Source: Euphorbia lathyris
Lineage: Eukaryota; Streptophyta; Magnoliopsida; Malpighiales; Euphorbiaceae
Assembly (NCBI RefSeq): GCF_963576675.1
Contig: NC_088913.1
Location: 73,717,001-73,781,000 of the forward strand
Direction: 5' to 3'
Length of the DNA: 64,000 bases
Of the stretch, positions 1 to 10,691 are shown piece after piece. The notes under the pieces are model-generated. The model was given only the letters and a program-made list of their open reading frames with translations, was not told the DNA's origin and searched no databases. A program made the translations under genes and the position numbers. Numbering within the stretch: position 1 is the first letter of the stretch; the number at the start of each line of letters is the position of its first letter.

Positions 1-539
1 TTCGCCTCCGCCTCCGCCTCCGCCTCCCCCAGTCACCTCTCTCTCAGGTAACTTCTGCTTGCTGATAGAGAAACAAATTATCCTAAATGCTTTAAGGTTT
101 CAATTGGACATGTCCACATGGATGCCTTAAAAAGTTTTCACAATTGATTTGCAATAGCTTCTTCTCTGATTTGCAAAAGCATTTTTTTTTCTGTTTTGGT
201 TTCAAAACTTATGCTACAGTTGTTGCTTGAGTTATGCTATATTTTGTAGACTATTCACAGTTTAAATTGTTTTTGTCTGATTTTGAAGTTCTTTCTATTG
301 TTTTTGTAAGTTTATGGAAACACAGGATTAGAAATTTAGGCTTTTTAACAACAGACTTGTTGCTTTAATAACTAACACGTTAAGAACTCAAATTGACAGA
401 AGCAAAATCAAATCATTTGTTTAAGAAATTAGAAAATGGTAGTCAGTCATTCAACTACAACCAAATAATTGCATTGAACACTCATTAATAGAAAAAGCGG
501 CATACATACAGAGATTTTAATAAAAAACAAAAGAAATTC
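1..539 (+). repeat. NLR-unit flank, copy 1 (5'UTR/splice-donor-like)
   Basis: This stretch lies 3' of the first NLR copy and recurs at about 9770-10307 and 21884-22283 (again at 25478-25877), so it is part of the duplicated NLR unit. It starts with a CCTCCG-rich microsatellite, then a CACCTCTCTCTCAG|GTAA word that looks like a plus-strand exon end and splice donor, then T-rich intron-like sequence. No coding sequence follows. It may be the orphaned 5' end of another gene carried along with the NLR. Confidence 0.55.
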
Positions 540-740
540 AACATCTTGAGACATGGCATTGCACTTTCCTCTATTTTGTATTGATTTCAGTTGATGATTT
601 CAAGCCTACCAAATCCATTGGCAGAAAACACAATTTCAGAACCAATGTATGCATCATGTATCAAGGACAAAGACCTCAAATTATGCAAATTCTCCAGAAC
701 AACTATTGGACATTGCTGCCAAATTTGGCATACAAAGTAT
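540..740 (-). pseudogene. LRR relic behind NLR copy 1
   Basis: Read on the minus strand, this segment gives LRR-type text (LENLHNLRSLSL, then SANGF) matching the C-terminal repeats of the neighbouring NLRs, and it ends in a stop with no gene around it. The same relic sits behind NLR copies 2 and 3. It was therefore already present in the ancestral duplicated unit and is probably the tail of an older, deleted paralogue. Confidence 0.6.
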
Positions 741-779
741 GTGCTTCACCATCTCCAAATCCTACTCCATTTATATCTT

Positions 780-3510
780 TCATACCATTTTCCTCTTATA
801 TACATCGAATGTCTCAGAAACTTCATATTGTTCAAGAGTGGATAGAAGCTTCTTCAACCCCTCGGGGACCCTCCGTAGTCTTTTCAGGTTTTTCAAGGAT
901 AAATTCTTGAGACACGGCATTGCACCATTCCCTATTCTCCATTCCGTCAGTTCTAGTAATGATACGAGGGCCAGAACTTCAAGTTGTGGAAATCCATTGG
1001 AAGAGCAAACCATTTCTAAACCATTGTAAGCATTTTGCAAGTGCAAATACCTCAAATTATGAAACTTTTCTAGAATAACCATTGGATCTTGTTTTAATTC
1101 AGACTCGTACAGAATTAGCTTGGTAAGGCTTGCTGGTAGGAATTCCAGGCTATGTTCTACTATTTTTCCCATTAACTCTGCTTTGGTGAGATCTTCACAG
1201 GAAGACAGTTGTTCCAACTTTGGAAATGAAGTTCCACGTGGCATTTCCATCTTTAACGAACGAAGAAGGCCTAATGCAACACATGGAGATTTTAAGACCA
1301 CCTCAACTTCCTCTCCTGTTTCGAAATATACTGCTAGATTTCGAAGGTTAGTCAACTGAAACACCGCATTGTCTTTGGTTAGACTCTTAGCTGTTACACG
1401 CTTGAGCGTCTCTAGATTTCTTAACGATTTGAGTGGAAACACACCTTTACCTCTAGTAAATAACAAATGTCTCAAACTCTCCAATTTCAACAAGGCATCA
1501 GGGTTCACGCGTAAAATGGACACTGCGGAGTTTCTCAGATCAAGAGTGTATAAACCCTCAAGGTTGATTAAAGATAATGGTATTGAATATCTATCCGTTG
1601 AGTAAACACCTCTTAATCCGAGATATCTCAGGTGAATCAGCTTACCTATTTCTCTAGGTATGTGATGAACATTGTAATGAACATTCTCAATATTCAAAAC
1701 TCTAAGGAGTCTCAAGTTCTTGAAAATGAATTTTGCTTGCTGTTTTGTCATATGATGCTTGTCCATTTTAACAAAATAAAGAAGAGAACGGATTCCGGAA
1801 TCACCTTTTTCAACCAGCGGCACACAAGACGTTATAAAATCATGACTTTGTAAACTGTATTCGGACTCATGAAGATGCAAAGCCAACCTACGTGACTGAC
1901 CTGTCACAGCAGTTGAGAGAGAAGTCCAAGCGCTCGAGTTGTATTCGCTGTGCTCAACAACTCTAAGGAAGCTTTCTTCCTTTGCCTTCAATATGCATAG
2001 ATCTCGCACAAGATCATGCATCCGGCAGATTTTGATTCCAGTCCCTGTGTGATCCCTTTTGCTCACTTGAACCATACTTCTGCGAACAATCTTCCAAGTA
2101 TCCTTCTGCTATATCTTCCATTGTTTCATCTCCTCGTTGCTGTATGAAGCCTTCAGCAATCCACATTCGAATTAATGTCCTCTTCTTAATTGGCCAATCC
2201 TCCGGAAATTGGGAAAGATAGAGAAAGCATGGTTTCAAGTGAAATTGCAATGCCTGGTAACTCAAAGCTAATATACCATAAACTCCTCCATATTGATTAT
2301 CATGTTGCAGCTTGGTGAACAATGTATTGATGTTCCGTTGCACTGTTTTCCACTCGTTCACCGTCTTCTTTGTTGCCAACAAGCCTCCAATTACAACAAT
2401 TGCTAAGGGCAATCCTCCACTTTTTTTCATCATCTTCCTACCCAATATCTCATATTCGGGTGCCCAGCTACGCTCAGTGAGAACATCTTTGGAGAATGCT
2501 TTTTTGCTAAGAAGTTCCCATCCCTCATCATCACCCAATAATGGTGGTTCCACATGTGTGCTCCGTGGATCAGCATAAGAAGCAACATCTCTGTCACGAG
2601 TAGTGAATAAAACTTTGCTTCCTTTCTTCCCATTTGGAAAAGCATGTTTTAAACTATCCCATGCTTCATTTTTCCAAATGTCATCAAGAACCACCATGTA
2701 CCGCTTCGACTTTAGCTCATTATATAGTGTTTTGATCAGCTCTTCCTCTATCATTTTCTCCAAATCTGATCTGTTTAGCGTTGATGGTGCAACTTCCATC
2801 AAGATTGCAATGAGTACATCTCTTACAGAGAACTGTTGAGATATGAAAGCCCAAGAAACACAATCAAATTGCTGCTTGATTTGAATGTCATTATATATTG
2901 TCTTAGCCAAAGTAGTTTTACCCAACCCTCCCATTCCCACAATGGAAACGACACGTAGTTGCTCTTCTTCCATCATGAGTTGATCTTTAACGTCTCTTTT
3001 AATTGCCTCAAAGCTAATAACATGTTCATCCTCATAGTGGGGATGTGAAGCTCTCAGTCTCCGTTGTTCCTCACGGGAGTAGTTAGATCCATCGGTTTCA
3101 GTATCAAATTGGATACCGTAGGTCTGCATACTTGTAGAAATATCACCAATTTTTATTCGGATCGATTCGATCTGGTTCCTGATATGGTGTAAAGCAGGAA
3201 CCTTGTTGAAAAAGGAGAGGAACTTGTTGATGAAGCCAAGTCCTCCTCCTTTGCTTGTTGCGGTCTCAAGAATGTAGGTGTCGATGACATCCTCAGAATC
3301 ATAAGCAACACCTCTGATTTCAGAAATGAAGTTACGAACACGGTCATCTTGATGTTGCTTACGATCAACATCTTTCAAGAAGCATTGCATTCTCTTAAGT
3401 TCATCTTGCAGGCGAACGACTTCCTCCCTTACACCACTGAGAAAACCTGCTTCTTTGATAAGCAAGTCAGCAATTCTTTCAACTGCTAAAGAAACGATAG
3501 CATCCACCAT
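780..3510 (-). pseudogene. CC-NB-LRR resistance gene, frameshifted (NLR copy 1)
   Basis: This is a CNL immune receptor of the RPP13-like type; such proteins sense pathogen effectors in the cytoplasm or at membranes. The 5' reading frame (2014-3510) carries an Rx-type coiled coil with a SEDVIDTY variant of EDVID, the P-loop GMGGLGKTT, kinase-2 MVVLDDIW, the GGLPL box and the RNBS-D block PEDWPIKKR. The rest (MHD motif and leucine-rich repeats) lies in another frame at 780-2075. Against the intact copy at 10692-13418, two bases are missing near 2090-2094 (CAATCTTCC versus CAATCTCTTCC), which causes the break. The C-terminal tail also differs, because it reads into what is the downstream relic in copy 2. 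The gene is a single exon with no other obvious break. A truncated NB-only protein could still be made from the 5' frame. Confidence 0.88.
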
Positions 3511-4126
3511 TCTGCTGCTTCGTTGTAAAGCAGGAAAGGAAAAATCATAAGAGTTTTGGTTGGTTAGCTATAAGTAGAGATCTTATAGATAAAACTAGAA
3601 GAATGAAGATTAAAGCAGGGAGATGAAGAAGAGAATACGAGAAGATAGAGAGATACAAGAAAGCTAGTGTTTTTATTCCAACAAGAGGTATAACTCTCAT
3701 CCCTTTCTCTTCAGGAAGAGGTAAAGGATAAAAAAGAAAAAAAGTGTGCCCTTCTTTTGCTTTTTCTTGTTTGAATAGACAATTGATAAGCAAATTGTCT
3801 AATTAAAGATAGGTTCTTTTCCAGAGACAACCAAGGATAGGTTCTTTTATTTTTGTTGAAGTTAAGTTTGTTGATTTTTTTACTGTAGTTGGACTTTAAA
3901 GGGTGTCTGATCAAATCTCAAACCCATTAATCATATCCTAATGGAAATAGATCTGTAACAGACATTGGGAAAGGCCAAAGTATGAACCTTCAATTATCTA
4001 ATTTGAAGTTTTATATTTATTATTTGCTATCGAGTTCTCTTCTACTGTCATTTTGTTCTCTATCAGATCCACACACACCACTACAGTATCAGTGAAAAGT
4101 TTAAGTAGCAGTGAAATTTCTTAAAT
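3511..4126 (-). promoter_or_regulatory. NLR copy 1 upstream region
   Basis: The first roughly 180 bases upstream of the start codon match the upstream sequence of NLR copy 2 (13419-13568), including a pyrimidine-rich leader on the coding strand and weak TATA-like words. Beyond about 3700 the two copies diverge and the sequence is AT-rich with nothing recognisable. It is labelled a promoter region from position and conservation only. Confidence 0.4.
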
Positions 4127-4144
4127 TAGTTGTTTGATTTAGTT
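4127..4144. repeat. Target-site duplication, left copy (18 bp)
   Basis: TAGTTGTTTGATTTAGTT is repeated exactly at 7408-7425. The two copies bracket the RTE LINE and define its ends. Confidence 0.92.
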
Positions 4145-7100
4145 AACTCCGCCTGTGAGGGTCACTTGGTGGCCTTTACAGCCGGTCCCAAGCCCGGACA
4201 AAGGAGGAGGGTTGCGGTAGGTTTGTGGCGGCCAGCGTAAAACTTAGCCACATCTTATGACATGAACCATAATATAAATACCGTTGGGGCGTTCCCTACT
4301 CAGCGACGCGCTGCACTTCCTAGACCCGGGTGTAGTGATAAATGTGCAAGGGTTGCTAGGTCGTCGCCCCGAAGCGGCGCGCCACCCCAGGACCCGGGGG
4401 TGGTGTCAAATATGCAAGGGTTGCGGGTAAATAAGCTAGTCCACGGTAATGGTAGGGGTAGGGGTAAGGGTAGTAGGTTACGCTTTGGGACATGGAACAT
4501 AGGTTCTTTGACAGGAAGATTAGCTGAAATTGTAGATGTTATGAAGAGGAGGAGAATAAATATATTATGCCTACAAGAAACCAAGTGGGTTGGAACCAAG
4601 GCTAGAGAGATAGCTCCTTGGGGTTATAAGCTTTGGTACTCAGGAAAGGATAAGGGTAGAAATGGAGTAGGTATTCTTATTGATAGGGAGTATATTGATG
4701 AGGTAGTAGCGGTGTCTAGGAAGAGCGATAGAATTATGAGTGTTAAGCTAGTGATAGGGGATGAGGTTGTGAATGTCATTAGTGCATATGCGCCACAAAT
4801 AGGATTAGATGTGTCTATAAGACAAGCTTTTTGGGATGACTTAGAGGAAGTGGTGCAACAGGTTCCTAGGGATGAAAAAATGGTACTAGGGGGTGATCTC
4901 AATGGACACGTGGGTTCTAGGCGAGATGGGTTTGAGAGTGTTCATGGAGGGTATGGCTTTGGAGATAAGAATGAAGCAGGAAATGATATTTTGGAATTCG
5001 CATCAGCCTATGACTTGAGTATCATGAACACATGGTTTATGAAGAGAACATCCCACTTAGTGACTTATCGGAGTGGCGGTAATGCGAGCCAAATTGACTT
5101 CTTCTTAGTAAGGAGTGCTTGGAGAAAGAGTTATATTGATTGTAAGGTGATCCCTGGTGAGAGTACGACAACCCAACATAGAGTAGTGGTGCTAGATTTT
5201 CGAAGTAGGAAATGTATAAGAAAACAAACACCTCAAGTAGAGACTAAGATTAAGTGGTGGAAATTGCAAGGGGAGAATCAACAAAAATTTGTGGATGAGA
5301 TGACCAAAAAAGATATTTGGACTTGCAATATGGATTCAGATATAGATTCGATATGGAATAAGATGGAGCATAGTATAAGGGAAGTAGCGAAGGAAGTTCT
5401 AGGGGAATCTAAAGGTAGCATGCCACCGGGTAAGGACACATCTTGGTGGACAGAAGAAGTACGACAAGCAGTAAAGAGTAAGAGAGAATCCTATAAACTA
5501 TTGGGGAAATGTAGGAGTGACGAGAACTACGAAAAATACAAAGAGGCTAAAAGGGAAGTAAAGAAGGTCATACGAGATGCTAGAGCAAAGGTGAATCGGG
5601 ATCTGTATACAAGATTGGATACGAAAGAAGGGGAAAGAGACATATATAGAATTGCTCGGATGAGAGATAGGAAGACGCGAGATCTCGGAAAAGTTAAATG
5701 TGTGAAGGATGTGGACCAGAAAGTCCTAGTTGGAGATAAGGATATCAAGGAACGATGGAGGTCCTATTTTGATGACTTATTTAATGGAGATCGCCAACAA
5801 GATGTTGGAGATATAAGTATCCATCACGATATGATAAATCATGAATGCCTGCGGAGAATTCAAAAGGGTGAAGTCAAAATGACATTAAGTAAGATGAAGT
5901 TGAAGAAAGCAGTAGGACCTGATGGCATCCCTATTGAGATTTGGAGATGTTTGGGAGAAAGAGGAATCGAATGGTTGACGACGTTCTTCAACAAAATTTG
6001 GAGAAACAATAAGATGCCATCAGAATGGAGGAAAAGTACCTTAATCCCTTTGTATAAGAACAAAGGCGATGTCCAAGATTGTGCCAACTATCGGGGAATC
6101 AAATTAATGAGTCACACTATGAAACTTTGGGAGCGAGTGATTGAACAAAGGCTAAGGAGGACGGTGAAGATCTCGGAAAACCAGTTTGGCTTTATGCCGG
6201 GAAGATCAACTATGGAAGCCATCCATCTAATGAGACAATTAATGGAGCACTATCGAAATAAGAAGAAAGACTTGCATATGGTTTTCATTGACTTGGAGAA
6301 AGCATATGATAAGGTACCAAGGGAAGTACTTTGGTGGGCCTTGACAAGGAAAGGCATTTCGCGGAAATATATTGACATCATAAAGGACATGTATGAGGGA
6401 GTATGCACGAGTGTACGTACTAGTGTTGGGAAGACTGAAGAGTTTCCTATTACGATTGGAGTGCATCAAGGTTCCGCACTAAGCCCATTTCTTTTTGCCA
6501 TCGTTATGGATGAACTAACAAGTTCACTTCAAGATGGTATACCATGGTGCATTCTGTTTGCAGATGATATTGTGTTGGTTGATGAGACGAAAGAAGGAGT
6601 GGAGATGAAGTTGGAACTATGGAGGCAAACTCTAGAATCTAGAGGCTTTAAGTTGAGTCGAAGTAAGACAGAATATTTGGAGTGTAAGTTTAGCGGCCGT
6701 AGGAGTAGGGAGGTAGGGGCAATCACCCTAGATGGGAGAGTTGTTCAGGCCTCGGATTGCTTCCGGTATTTAGGATCTATTATCCAAACGGATGGAGAAG
6801 TAGATGGAGATGTTGCTCATAGGATTAAAGCTGGTTGGTCGAAGTGGAAGAGTGCTACGGGTTTCCTTTGTGATCCCGGCATGCCTAATAGATTGAAGGG
6901 AAAATTCTACCGGACGGCAATTAGACCAGCATTGTTATATGGTACGGAGTGTTGGGCAGTGAAACACTGCCACATCCATAAGATGTCGGTGGCGGAGATG
7001 CGTATGTTGAGATGGATGTGTGGTCACACGAGAAAGGACCGGGTGCGTAATGAAATAATTAGGACAAAAGTAGGGGTCACATCTATTGAGAATAAAATGA

Positions 7101-7407
7101 GAGAAAACCGACTAAGGTGGTTTGGCCATGTGAGACGTAGAGCGCTTGATGCGTCGGTTAGGAGAACCGAAGAGTGGCAAAGGGATGTAGTGGTGAGGGG
7201 TAGGGGAAGACCTAAGCAAACTTGGAGGAGGGTGATCGAGAGTGATATGAGTTTATTGGGAATTGAGGAAAATATGGTAGTGGATAGGACGGAGTGGAGG
7301 GAGCGAATCTGTGTCGCTGACACGACTTGATTTTCACGGTTTTATATGATGGTTCATGTTAGCCGACCCCGAATCATTTCGGGACTAAGACTTTGTTGTT
7401 GTTGTTG
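4145..7407 (+). mobile_element. Full-length RTE-clade LINE
   Basis: The element is about 3.26 kb and lies between perfect 18-bp TSDs. It has a GC-rich 5' leader and a single long ORF, and it ends in a (GTT)n microsatellite tail rather than poly(A), as is usual for the RTE clade. The 3' end carries an inverted-repeat-like word (CCCGAAATGATTCGGG in complementary form near 7367-7384). The perfect TSD and unbroken ORF indicate a recent, possibly still competent, insertion between the NLR genes. Truncated relatives lie at 19104-21295 and 23178-24889. Confidence 0.93.
4262..7330 (+). CDS. RTE LINE endonuclease-reverse transcriptase (1022 aa)
   Basis: This is the sole ORF of the LINE. It makes the target-nicking endonuclease and the reverse transcriptase used for target-primed reverse transcription in the nucleus. 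The N-terminal ~75 residues are low-complexity and of unknown role. The APE-type endonuclease follows, with [27 protein letters not shown] and SQIDFFLV. The reverse transcriptase has [29 protein letters not shown] and the catalytic FADDIVLV (about nt 6557-6580). A C-terminal basic region follows, with [13 protein letters not shown] and [10 protein letters not shown] as in other plant RTEs. No stop or frameshift is seen. The true start may be an internal Met; the first ATG of the open frame is used here. Confidence 0.92.
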   Translation: MNHNINTVGAFPTQRRAALPRPGCSDKCARVARSSPRSGAPPQDPGVVSNMQGLRVNKLVHGNGRGRGKGSRLRFGTWNIGSLTGRLAEIVDVMKRRRINILCLQETKWVGTKAREIAPWGYKLWYSGKDKGRNGVGILIDREYIDEVVAVSRKSDRIMSVKLVIGDEVVNVISAYAPQIGLDVSIRQAFWDDLEEVVQQVPRDEKMVLGGDLNGHVGSRRDGFESVHGGYGFGDKNEAGNDILEFASAYDLSIMNTWFMKRTSHLVTYRSGGNASQIDFFLVRSAWRKSYIDCKVIPGESTTTQHRVVVLDFRSRKCIRKQTPQVETKIKWWKLQGENQQKFVDEMTKKDIWTCNMDSDIDSIWNKMEHSIREVAKEVLGESKGSMPPGKDTSWWTEEVRQAVKSKRESYKLLGKCRSDENYEKYKEAKREVKKVIRDARAKVNRDLYTRLDTKEGERDIYRIARMRDRKTRDLGKVKCVKDVDQKVLVGDKDIKERWRSYFDDLFNGDRQQDVGDISIHHDMINHECLRRIQKGEVKMTLSKMKLKKAVGPDGIPIEIWRCLGERGIEWLTTFFNKIWRNNKMPSEWRKSTLIPLYKNKGDVQDCANYRGIKLMSHTMKLWERVIEQRLRRTVKISENQFGFMPGRSTMEAIHLMRQLMEHYRNKKKDLHMVFIDLEKAYDKVPREVLWWALTRKGISRKYIDIIKDMYEGVCTSVRTSVGKTEEFPITIGVHQGSALSPFLFAIVMDELTSSLQDGIPWCILFADDIVLVDETKEGVEMKLELWRQTLESRGFKLSRSKTEYLECKFSGRRSREVGAITLDGRVVQASDCFRYLGSIIQTDGEVDGDVAHRIKAGWSKWKSATGFLCDPGMPNRLKGKFYRTAIRPALLYGTECWAVKHCHIHKMSVAEMRMLRWMCGHTRKDRVRNEIIRTKVGVTSIENKMRENRLRWFGHVRRRALDASVRRTEEWQRDVVVRGRGRPKQTWRRVIESDMSLLGIEENMVVDRTEWRERICVADTT

Positions 7408-7425
7408 TAGTTGTTTGATTTAGTT
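7408..7425. repeat. Target-site duplication, right copy (18 bp)
   Basis: An exact repeat of 4127-4144, directly after the (GTT)n tail of the RTE LINE. Confidence 0.92.
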
Positions 7426-7599
7426 TTCCATAGCTAGAGAAATTACAAAATGGTTCTCATTCAACACTCATTGATCAAAATGTATCTACAAGGTATATAG
7501 TGCAACGAAAATGAACTATACACGGAGATTTGAAGAAAAACCAAAAGAATGAAAGATGTTAGAAGCTTAGAGAAGGCAATAAGATATCAGTGTTTTATT

Positions 7600-8840
7600 G
7601 ACCTTAAACACTTGTCAGATCTTCTCCTTGCACCCCATTTCTGACTTTAACCCTCGCCATATCTATCTAGGAGTTTCAGCTCGTGAAGAGTAGTTACAAA
7701 CTTCAATTCTTGAGCGATATCCTCAGTTCTTTTAGTCTTCTTAAGCAGAGTTATCAAATCGAGATTTGACTCGTGAATCGAAATCCACATTTTGTGAATC
7801 GTGCCTCATGACGAATTGTAAGATTCAGTTCAAATTTATAATATTATAAAAAAAAATGAAATATTTACCAAAATATTATCAAATATTAGTCTAGAAATGT
7901 AATTTTAATGTAAAAAAAGAAATCATATCAACTAAGTACTTACAATTCAAATCTAATGCAAATGAAATCCTAATAAAACTAATTCACAAATCGGACTGTC
8001 TAATAACTTAGTGGAGATGGAAAGTTTGAGCTTCTTACTCTCCTTTTTGCCTTTCGTCAACATGATAATCATGAAATGAAACTAGTTTGAGTTGATAACT
8101 TAATAAATAACAATCGAACTAGAGGATAAGAACAAAGTTCTCGATTCTCCTTTTTTTTTTTTACCTCTAAACATTTGAGTGGAAGAATGTCAAGCTGGCA
8201 AAATCCGTTGGCCGAGCAGACTATTTGTGAACCTTCGTATGCATCATCTTCCAAGGACAAAAACCTCAGATTATGTAACTTGTTTAGAATAATCATTGGA
8301 TCATGCTTTAATTTCTAACCACACAATATCAACTTGGTAAGTTTTTCTGGTAGAAATTCTAGACTATGACTCACTGAACCAACATCTTCTGATATTTTTC
8401 CTATGAAAATTGACAGCCTGAAAGTGCTTCCAGACTTAAAATGAACTCTTCACGACATTCTCATCTTCAAGAAACGAAGACGACCATATGCAACACTAAG
8501 AGATAACAACGCAACCCAACTTCCTCTGAGAATTTAAATTATACTGCTAATTTTCGAAGATTAGTCAACTGAAACATTGGCTACTTTTCTGACTAGATTC
8601 TTAGATTTTACATGCTTCGGACTCTAGATTTCTAATTGAATCCAATAGACACTAGTTTCTACAAACAAATGCCCCAAAAACTCCAATTTCCATACTACAT
8701 CAGGTAACTTAAAGCAGTAACTGTTTCTCAGACGAAGAGTGTATAAAATTGTCAAGTTTACTAATGGACGATGGTAAAATTGTAAGTTGATAATACAAGT
8801 AATCTACCTTCCATAAAACTACACCTCTTAATCGCATTAT
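7600..8840 (-). pseudogene. Diverged NLR leucine-rich-repeat relic
   Basis: Minus-strand text such as LNKLHNLRFLSLEDDAY and VCSANGFCQLDIL is NLR LRR sequence. It matches the relic at 32138-32813 more closely than the three main NLR copies, so it stems from a second NLR subfamily. The match is interrupted by a roughly 380-bp AT-rich insertion (about 7748-8130) that has no counterpart at 32.3 kb. Several stops and indels are present. No NB-ARC part is visible. Confidence 0.65.
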
Positions 8841-9740
8841 GCTGGCGACATCATGATCAGATCCCAGGTTTTCTGTCAGTCGATGGTAAGAATGTGCTTA
8901 AGAGCCTTTGTTGTTGGGCATCTAGGGCTTCAGTATCCCTTACCATCTCTAGAGCTAGGTCGTGGTCGGCCTAAAGCTGATGGCTTGCTTCTACTTCCGC
9001 CCATCTCTGGACTACGGACACAGGGAGTACACTGGAGGATGAGAGTTGGATGGAATTGGTTAAGCGAGTCATTGTTATGTTTGTTCCACGCACGCTGCAC
9101 CAATTTGATGTAGTTGGATCTTATAAGTCCATTTGTACTGCTCCTATTCCTGATTCAGTTTGAGGTAAGACTTGAGGATGAATGAATGAATGAAATAGTG
9201 TACTTTGAGTTGTTCTTACTCTATTCATGTACACGTTGATATGCGAAGGTGCGCCCATATATTAGGGTCAGATATCCTTTAACCCCTTGGTTCATGGAAT
9301 CACGTGACATCACATGTTCTTTTTTCTCGGGTGACGGTTCGGGTCTCGTAAATACAAGTGACGAGTTTATATCCACCTGGTATCACTATTATTTGCGAAC
9401 TTTTAGACTACCTACTTGTATTTATTAATAGAGCAATTTTGTACTCTTTTTTTTCCAAAATAAAAAAGAAAATGTACAAAAACAGTTAAACAGTATTTGA
9501 AAAGCTTATAAATTTATTTAAATCAGTTTAAAACGGTTCAAAATTGTCTAAAAAAAATCAATAGAAACTTTTAATAGTTTTGGATAAATAATTTATTATT
9601 TATTGAAATTTTACTTAACATATTAGAAAGTCTTGCACTTGTAAAAATAGATTATAGAATCCACAAGTTTTGTTTGTATCAATCGTATTCCCAATTTCTC
9701 AAATTCTTCTTCCTAAATCCTAATTTAGTTCACTGCAGTC
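8841..9740. other. No recognisable gene
   Basis: Bases 8850-9190 have more even composition and an 86-codon open stretch with no recognisable domain, ending in a short (TGAA)n run. From 9240 to 9740 the sequence is AT-rich with nothing identifiable. Confidence 0.5.
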
Positions 9741-10307
9741 CAGTCCAGTCCAGTCCGCCTTCGTCAGTCTACCTTCAGCTCCGCCTCCGCCAGTCACCTC
9801 TCTTTCAGGTAAGCTTGGCCTTCTGCTTGCTGACAGAGAAACAAATTATCCTGAACGCTTTAAGGTTTCAATTGGATATGTCCACATGGATGCCTTAAAA
9901 AGTTTTCACAATTGATTTGCAATAGCTTCTTCTCTGATTTGCAAAAGCATTTTTTTCTGTTTTGGTTTCAAAACTTATGCTACAGTTGTTGCTTGAGTTA
10001 TGTTATATTTTGTAGACTATTCACAATTTAAATTGTTTTTGTCTGATTTTGAAGTTCTTTCCCTTGTTTTTGTAAGTTTATGGAAACACAGGATTAGAAA
10101 TTTAGGCTTTTTAAGAACAGACTTGTTGCTTTAATAACTAACACGTTAAGAACTCAAATTGACAGAAGCAAAATCAAATCATTTGTTTAAGAAATTAGAA
10201 AATGGTAGTCAGTCATTCAACTACAACCAAATAATTGCATTGAACACTCATTAATAGAAAAAGTGGCATTCATACAGAGATTTGAATAAAAAACAAAAGA
10301 AATTCAA
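9741..10307 (+). repeat. NLR-unit flank, copy 2
   Basis: Closely similar to 1-539. It has CAGTC repeats, GCCTCCGCC, then CACCTCTCTTTCAG|GTAAGC (a strong splice-donor match on the plus strand), followed by the same T-rich intron-like sequence. No downstream coding exon is present before the antisense NLR. Confidence 0.6.
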
Positions 10308-10690
10308 CATCTTGAGACATGGCATTGAACTTTCCTCTATTTTGTATTGATTTCAGTTGATGATTTCAAGCCTACGAAATCCATTAGCAGAACACACAAT
10401 TTCAGAACCAATGTATGCATCATGTATCAAGGACAAAGACCTCAAATTATGCAAATTCTCCAGAACAACTATTGGACATTGCTGCCAAATTTGGCATACA
10501 AGGTATGTGCTTCACCATCTCCAAATCCTACTCCATTTATACTTTCATACTATTCTCGCATATTCCTCGTACGTTTCAGAAACTTCATATTGTTCAATAG
10601 TGGATAGAAGCTTCAACCTCTCGAGCACCCTCCGGTCTTTTCAGGTTTTGCAAGTATAAGACGGACAGTGCTGCCAAATTTGGCATACAA
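10308..10690 (-). pseudogene. LRR relic and duplicated tail behind NLR copy 2
   Basis: This holds the same LRR relic as 540-740. It is followed by a roughly 180-bp segment (10507-10690) that resembles the last part of the NLR itself (10690-10870), so the C-terminal region was locally duplicated. The relic has stops and is not part of the 908-codon ORF. Confidence 0.55.
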
Positions 10691-10691
10691 G

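Noticed and set aside
581..1029. Overlapping plus-strand open frames of 84-126 codons
   Set aside because: Antisense shadows of the NLR LRR region; they recur in every copy with no domain and changing ends.
4450..4476. GGTAGGGGTAGGGGTAAGGG, telomere-like repeats
   Set aside because: Lies in the RTE ORF leader and encodes the Gly/Arg run; only a few degenerate units, not an interstitial telomere.
8853..9113. Possible host gene exon (86 codons)
   Set aside because: No recognisable domain, no splice-compatible neighbours and no duplicate in the cluster.
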